Positions 60,511 to 64,000 of a stretch of DNA of 64,000 nt are shown piece by piece. The notes below the pieces were generated by a model. The model did no database searches. It was not told the origin of the DNA and was given only the letters and a program-made list of their open reading frames with translations. The translations under genes and the position numbers were made by a program. Location: NCBI RefSeq assembly GCF_006439355.1, contig NZ_VFTG01000009.1, positions 62,001 to 126,000 on the forward strand, in the 5' to 3' direction. Numbering within the stretch: the first letter of the stretch is position 1; each line of letters starts with the position of its first letter. Source of the stretch: Mesorhizobium sp. B4-1-3 (GTDB lineage Bacteria > Pseudomonadota > Alphaproteobacteria > Rhizobiales > Rhizobiaceae).

Positions 60511-60525
60511 TTAACCGCCACTTAA
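60511..60525. promoter_or_regulatory. CtrA-type box upstream of the second OMP gene
   Basis: TTAA-CCGCCAC-TTAA, followed by CC, is a perfect CtrA consensus, 76 bases before the start codon. The distance matches that of the first OMP gene (78 bases). Confidence 0.68.
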
Positions 60526-60600
60526 CCACTATGGTTAACAATAGCTCCTTGAAACGGCGCTCGCGTTCGCGGCTGGCGCCAATTTCAGGAGCCGGGGACC

Positions 60601-61461
60601 ATGATATCCAGATCGCGTATCGCGTCAGCGCTTGCCGCAATCATCCTGTTGCCGATGACGCCGGCGCTTGCAGCCGACTACGATCCGCCGATCTATGTCG
60701 ACCAGGCGCCGGACTATCAGCCGGTCGAGGTCGGCTCCGGCTGGTATCTGCGCGGCGATGTCGGTTATGCCTTCAGCCATCCGTTCGAGCACAAGGAGGT
60801 ATCCTCCGGCCCTCTTAACAGCTTCACCGATGAGGCGAGCCTTTTCACCGGCAGCATCGGTATGGGCTACCACATCAACGACTATCTCCGGGTCGAGTTG
60901 AACGGCGGGATTCTGCCAACCGACAAATTCACAGAGAGCGCCAAGCTGGCGGCGACCTGCGACGGACATACGCTGGTGGACGATGGTTTCGGCACCATCA
61001 ATTCCGTCGCTGCCACCCAGGCGTGCGACCTCACTGACAACGGCTCGAACAAAGGCTACAGCATCATGGCCAACGGCTATGTTGATCTGGGCACTTATGT
61101 CGGGATCACCCCATATCTCGGCGGCGGCATCGGTCTCGCTTACAATAAATACTATAGGAGCATAGGTGCGCGCGACTGCGTTGAGACTGCCCCTAATTCT
61201 GCCGGTACAGGCGGGTTTTCCTGCGACGATCCCGCTGGGTACGAAGGCCAGACCGACAGCGAGGGCAAGTTCAATCTTGCGTACTCGATCGGTGGCGGCC
61301 TGTCCTATCAGGTGACCAAAAACGTTTCTGTCGATCTCGGCTACGAGTATTTTTCGGTGCCGGGCGCCAAATATGTCGCGTATGACGGCGGCGCCTTCAA
61401 CATCCACAAGGGCATCGACTACCAGACGGTCAAGCTCGGATTACGCTACGACCTTTGGTAG
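60601..61461 (+). CDS. Outer-membrane beta-barrel protein, paralog
   Basis: The 286-residue barrel protein has a signal peptide (RIASALAAIILLPMTPALA). A short Tyr/Pro/Asp-rich segment is followed by beta-strands: GWYLRGDVGYAFSHPFEH, TGSIGMGYHINDYLRVELNG, and the final LGLRYDLW ending in an aromatic residue as expected for OMP assembly. A Cys-containing loop (DCVETAPNSAGTGGFSCDD) is distinctive. It is homologous in plan to the preceding OMP and has the same CtrA-box spacing. Confidence 0.88.
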   Translation: MISRSRIASALAAIILLPMTPALAADYDPPIYVDQAPDYQPVEVGSGWYLRGDVGYAFSHPFEHKEVSSGPLNSFTDEASLFTGSIGMGYHINDYLRVELNGGILPTDKFTESAKLAATCDGHTLVDDGFGTINSVAATQACDLTDNGSNKGYSIMANGYVDLGTYVGITPYLGGGIGLAYNKYYRSIGARDCVETAPNSAGTGGFSCDDPAGYEGQTDSEGKFNLAYSIGGGLSYQVTKNVSVDLGYEYFSVPGAKYVAYDGGAFNIHKGIDYQTVKLGLRYDLW

Positions 61462-61483
61462 AATGGCGGATCCGGCAATTGCA

Positions 61484-61508
61484 ACGGCGGGCTTGGGCCC
61501 GCCGTTTT
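61484..61508 (+). terminator. Terminator of the second OMP gene
   Basis: ACGGCGGG and CCCGCCGT with a six-base loop, followed by TTT. It separates the OMP gene from serC. Confidence 0.9.
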
Positions 61509-61609
61509 CTATTGCACATGAAGTCACGTGATCGCCTGGTATCCCGTCAGCGACAAAAACTTTCCCCTTGACGCCGGAAGCGTGACCGCATATCGCCGTC
61601 CGTGGGCCA

Positions 61610-61652
61610 CCCCTCCCCAACGAGGGGCTACTATCTGGAAGGATAGACCACG
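61610..61652 (+). promoter_or_regulatory. serC RNA leader
   Basis: Two hairpins lie directly before serC: CCCCTC/GAGGGG (61610-61627) and CTATC/GATAG (61631-61646). The loop of the second is TGGAAG, so the ribosome-binding site GGAAGGA lies in the loop and one arm. This is the position and form of the 'serC motif' known upstream of serC-serA in alphaproteobacteria. The ligand, if any, is not established. Pairing would reduce access to the ribosome site. Confidence 0.68.
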
Positions 61653-62828
61653 ATGACGACACCTACCAAGCCCGGACTCCGTCCGGAAAACCCCAATTTC
61701 TCTTCAGGTCCCTGCGCAAAACGCCCCGGCTGGTCGGTCGAGGCGCTGAAAGGCGCCGCGCTCGGGCGCTCGCACCGCGCCAAGATCGGCAAGGCGAAGC
61801 TCGAGCAGGCGATCGAGCTGACGCGCGAAATCCTGAAGGTTCCCACAGACTATCGCATCGGCATCGTGCCGGCGTCGGACACCGGCGCGGTCGAGATGGC
61901 GCTGTGGTCGCTGCTCGGCGAGCGCGGCGTCGACATGGTCGCCTGGGAAAGCTTCGGCTCCGGCTGGGTGACGGATGTCGTCAAGCAGCTCAAGCTCGCC
62001 GACGTGCGCAAGTTCGAGGCCGGCTACGGCAAGCTGCCTGACCTCAAGCAGATCGATTTCGATCGCGACGTGGTCTTCACCTGGAACGGCACCACTTCGG
62101 GCGTGCGCGTGCCGAACGGCGATTTCATTCCGGCGAACCGCAAGGGCCTGACCATCTGCGACGCGACCTCGGCGGCGTTCGCGCAAAGGCTCGATTTCGA
62201 GAAACTCGATGTCGTCACCTTCTCCTGGCAGAAGGTGCTGGGCGGCGAGGGCGCGCATGGCATGCTGATCCTGTCGCCCCGCGCCGTCGAGCGGCTGGAG
62301 ACCTACAAGCCGGCGTGGCCGCTGCCGAAAATCTTCCGCCTCACCTCGGGCGGCAAGCTGATCGAGGGCATCTTCAGGGGTGAGACCATCAACACGCCGT
62401 CGATGCTGTGCGTGGAGGATTATCTCGATGCTCTTCAGTGGGCGAAATCGATCGGCGGCCTGGAAGCGCTGATCGCCCGCGCCGACGCCAATGCCGCGGT
62501 GCTCGACCGGTTCGTGGCGAAGTCGCCCTGGCTCGGCCATCTCGCCGTCGATCCGGCGACGCGCTCGAACACCTCCGTGTGCCTCTCTTTCACCGACGCG
62601 CAAGTGGCGGCGCTCGACGCCGACGGCCAGGCGGCCTTTGCCAAGGGGATCGTGTCGGCGCTCGACAAGGAAGGCGTCGCCTATGACATCGGCTCCTATC
62701 GCGATGCCCCGCCCGGCCTGCGCATCTGGTGCGGCGCAACCGTCGAGACCACCGATCTCGAAGCGCTGCTGCCCTGGCTCGACTGGGCCTTCGCCACGCA
62801 GAAGGCGTCGCTGAAAGCAGCGGCCTGA
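61653..62828 (+). CDS. serC: Phosphoserine aminotransferase SerC
   Basis: The 391-residue PLP enzyme makes 3-phosphoserine from 3-phosphohydroxypyruvate. It begins [20 protein letters not shown]. The PLP lysine is Lys194 in [14 protein letters not shown] and the aspartate is in [11 protein letters not shown]. This is the longer alphaproteobacterial SerC type. It is preceded by the serC leader and followed 63 bases later by serA, so both probably share a transcript and regulation. Confidence 0.96.
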   Translation: MTTPTKPGLRPENPNFSSGPCAKRPGWSVEALKGAALGRSHRAKIGKAKLEQAIELTREILKVPTDYRIGIVPASDTGAVEMALWSLLGERGVDMVAWESFGSGWVTDVVKQLKLADVRKFEAGYGKLPDLKQIDFDRDVVFTWNGTTSGVRVPNGDFIPANRKGLTICDATSAAFAQRLDFEKLDVVTFSWQKVLGGEGAHGMLILSPRAVERLETYKPAWPLPKIFRLTSGGKLIEGIFRGETINTPSMLCVEDYLDALQWAKSIGGLEALIARADANAAVLDRFVAKSPWLGHLAVDPATRSNTSVCLSFTDAQVAALDADGQAAFAKGIVSALDKEGVAYDIGSYRDAPPGLRIWCGATVETTDLEALLPWLDWAFATQKASLKAAA

Positions 62829-62891
62829 GTTCCATGGCGGTCCATGGCCGCCATTTCCCGACATATCCATTTCCACGTCAAGGAGGCCGCA

Positions 62892-64000
62892 ATGGCGCCC
62901 CGCGTTCTCGTTTCGGATAAACTTTCAACCACCGCCGTGCAGATCTTCAAGGATCGCGGCATCCACGTCGACTATTTGCCCGATCTCGGCAAGGACAAGG
63001 AAAAGCTCGCCGAGGTGATCGGCCAGTATGACGGCCTCGCCATCCGCTCGGCGACCAAGGTCACCGAGAAGCTGATCAATGCCGCCAGCAGGCTCAAGGT
63101 CGTCGGACGCGCCGGCATCGGCGTCGACAACGTCGATATCCCGGCCGCCAGCCGCAGGGGTATCATCGTGATGAATACGCCCTTCGGCAATTCGATTACC
63201 ACGGCCGAGCATGCCGTCGCCATGATCTTCGCCCTGGCGCGGCAGATCCCGGAGGCCAATGCCTCGACGCATGCGGGAAAATGGGAAAAGAACCGCTTCA
63301 TGGGCGTCGAGATCACCAGCAAGACGCTCGGCGTGATCGGCTGCGGCAATATCGGCTCGATCGTCGCCACGCGCGGGGTCGGCCTGAAGATGCATGTGAT
63401 TGCCTTCGACCCGTTCCTTTCGGACAGCCGCGCCGAGGAGCTCGGCGTCGAGAAGGTCGAACTCGACGAGCTCTTCGCCCGCGCCGATTTCATCACCTTG
63501 CACACGCCGCTGACCGACAAGACGCGCAACATCATCGACGCGGCGGCGATCGCCAAGATGAAGGACGGCGTGCGCATCATCAATTGCGCCCGCGGCGGGC
63601 TGGTCGTCGAGGCCGACCTGGTCGCGGCGTTGAAGAGCGGCAAGGTGGCAGGCGTCGGCATTGACGTCTTCGAAGTCGAGCCGGCGGAGAACAACCCGCT
63701 GTTCGGCATGGAGAATGTCGTGGCGACCCCGCATCTCGGGGCCTCGACCACCGAGGCGCAGGAGAATGTCGCGCTGCAGGTGGCCGAGCAGATGAGCGAC
63801 TATCTCATCAAGGGCGCCGTCTCCAACGCCATCAACATGCCCTCGATCACCGCGGAGGAGGCGCCGCGGCTAAAACCCTTCGTCAAGCTCGCCGAAGTGC
63901 TCGGCGCCTTTGTCGGCCAGGTCACCGAGGACCCGATCAAGGAGGTCGAGATCCTGTTCGACGGCTCGACAGCGACGATGAACACGCGCGCGCTGGTGAG
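62892..64000 (+). CDS. serA: D-3-phosphoglycerate dehydrogenase SerA (3' partial)
   Basis: Start ATG 62892 has AAGGAGG five bases upstream. The first 369 codons are in the window. NAD motif GVIGCGNIGSI and the catalytic-domain signatures NCARGGLVVE and PHLGASTTEAQENV are present. After the catalytic domain an intermediate domain begins (about 320 onward), so this is the longer bacterial SerA type, with ACT domain expected beyond the window. It makes 3-phosphohydroxypyruvate, the substrate of the neighbouring SerC. Confidence 0.96.
   Translation, partial: MAPRVLVSDKLSTTAVQIFKDRGIHVDYLPDLGKDKEKLAEVIGQYDGLAIRSATKVTEKLINAASRLKVVGRAGIGVDNVDIPAASRRGIIVMNTPFGNSITTAEHAVAMIFALARQIPEANASTHAGKWEKNRFMGVEITSKTLGVIGCGNIGSIVATRGVGLKMHVIAFDPFLSDSRAEELGVEKVELDELFARADFITLHTPLTDKTRNIIDAAAIAKMKDGVRIINCARGGLVVEADLVAALKSGKVAGVGIDVFEVEPAENNPLFGMENVVATPHLGASTTEAQENVALQVAEQMSDYLIKGAVSNAINMPSITAEEAPRLKPFVKLAEVLGAFVGQVTEDPIKEVEILFDGSTATMNTRALV

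Overview
The window is high-GC, densely coded DNA from an alphaproteobacterium of the order Hyphomicrobiales (Rhizobiales). Mesorhizobium or a close Phyllobacteriaceae relative fits best. The reasons are a serC leader ahead of serC-serA, a gapR-type DUF2312 gene, rcdA, a rhizobial-type pyruvate carboxylase of 1152 codons, CtrA-like TTAA-N7-TTAA boxes, and several families of palindromic intergenic repeats. It looks like core chromosome. I see no phage, transposase, plasmid, CRISPR, rRNA or tRNA genes.

Layout. 1-2256: end of a hydroxyproline-catabolism cluster (FAD dehydrogenase, 4-hydroxyproline epimerase). 2801-8948: a complete branched-chain amino-acid ABC transporter (livH, livM, livG, livF, a small membrane protein, binding protein); LivG carries an unusual C-terminal helix-hairpin-helix domain. 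9219-12677: pyc from a TTG start. 12925-17250: gapR, two orphan genes, msrB, and a minus-strand MoxR ATPase/GNAT/VWA operon. 17410-19976: 6S RNA, 5-formyl-THF cyclo-ligase, a YmdB-type phosphoesterase and TerC. 20075-21855: SRPBCC/VOC/SRPBCC genes divergent from an ArsR regulator with a perfect operator palindrome. 22059-28095: yebC, a SelT/W-type protein, a TetR remnant, rpmE, an MsbA-type exporter, an M32 carboxypeptidase and a DUF1304 protein. 28213-35286: a minus-strand block with a MotA/OmpA-like stator pair, hemolysin III, an inositol monophosphatase, efp, a Sel1 protein, a ThiE-like protein and a PH-domain membrane protein. 35381-38171: a frameshifted methyltransferase, a GFA protein, TauE and DUF2269.

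38400-45829: a candidate three-hairpin sRNA, rcdA, a GT2 glycosyltransferase, ruvCAB, a Tat-exported phosphoesterase, a GH5 protein and ybgC. 46139-52365: the tol-pal system (tolQRAB, pal, cpoB), with a four-helix-bundle gene flanked by inverted GAACTGAR repeats between tolB and pal. 52359-55792: tilS and ftsH. 56099-57629: two secreted cysteine-module paralogs. 57990-59342: glmM. 59563-61461: two outer-membrane beta-barrel proteins, each behind a perfect CtrA-type box. 61610-64000: the serC leader, serC, and the start of serA (cut by the window end).

The strongest themes are cell-envelope integrity (Tol-Pal, OMPs, FtsH, GlmM, YbgC/CpoB) and an apparent CtrA cell-cycle layer (rcdA, an sRNA, both OMPs, possibly tolQ). 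The items most worth a second look are the IVS-like cassette inside tol-pal, the sRNA candidate, the 110-120 bp palindromic repeats, the LivG fusion and the cysteine-module proteins. Three genes appear broken: the TetR remnant, the methyltransferase and the four-helix protein. Functions are inferred from sequence by eye; no database search was run.
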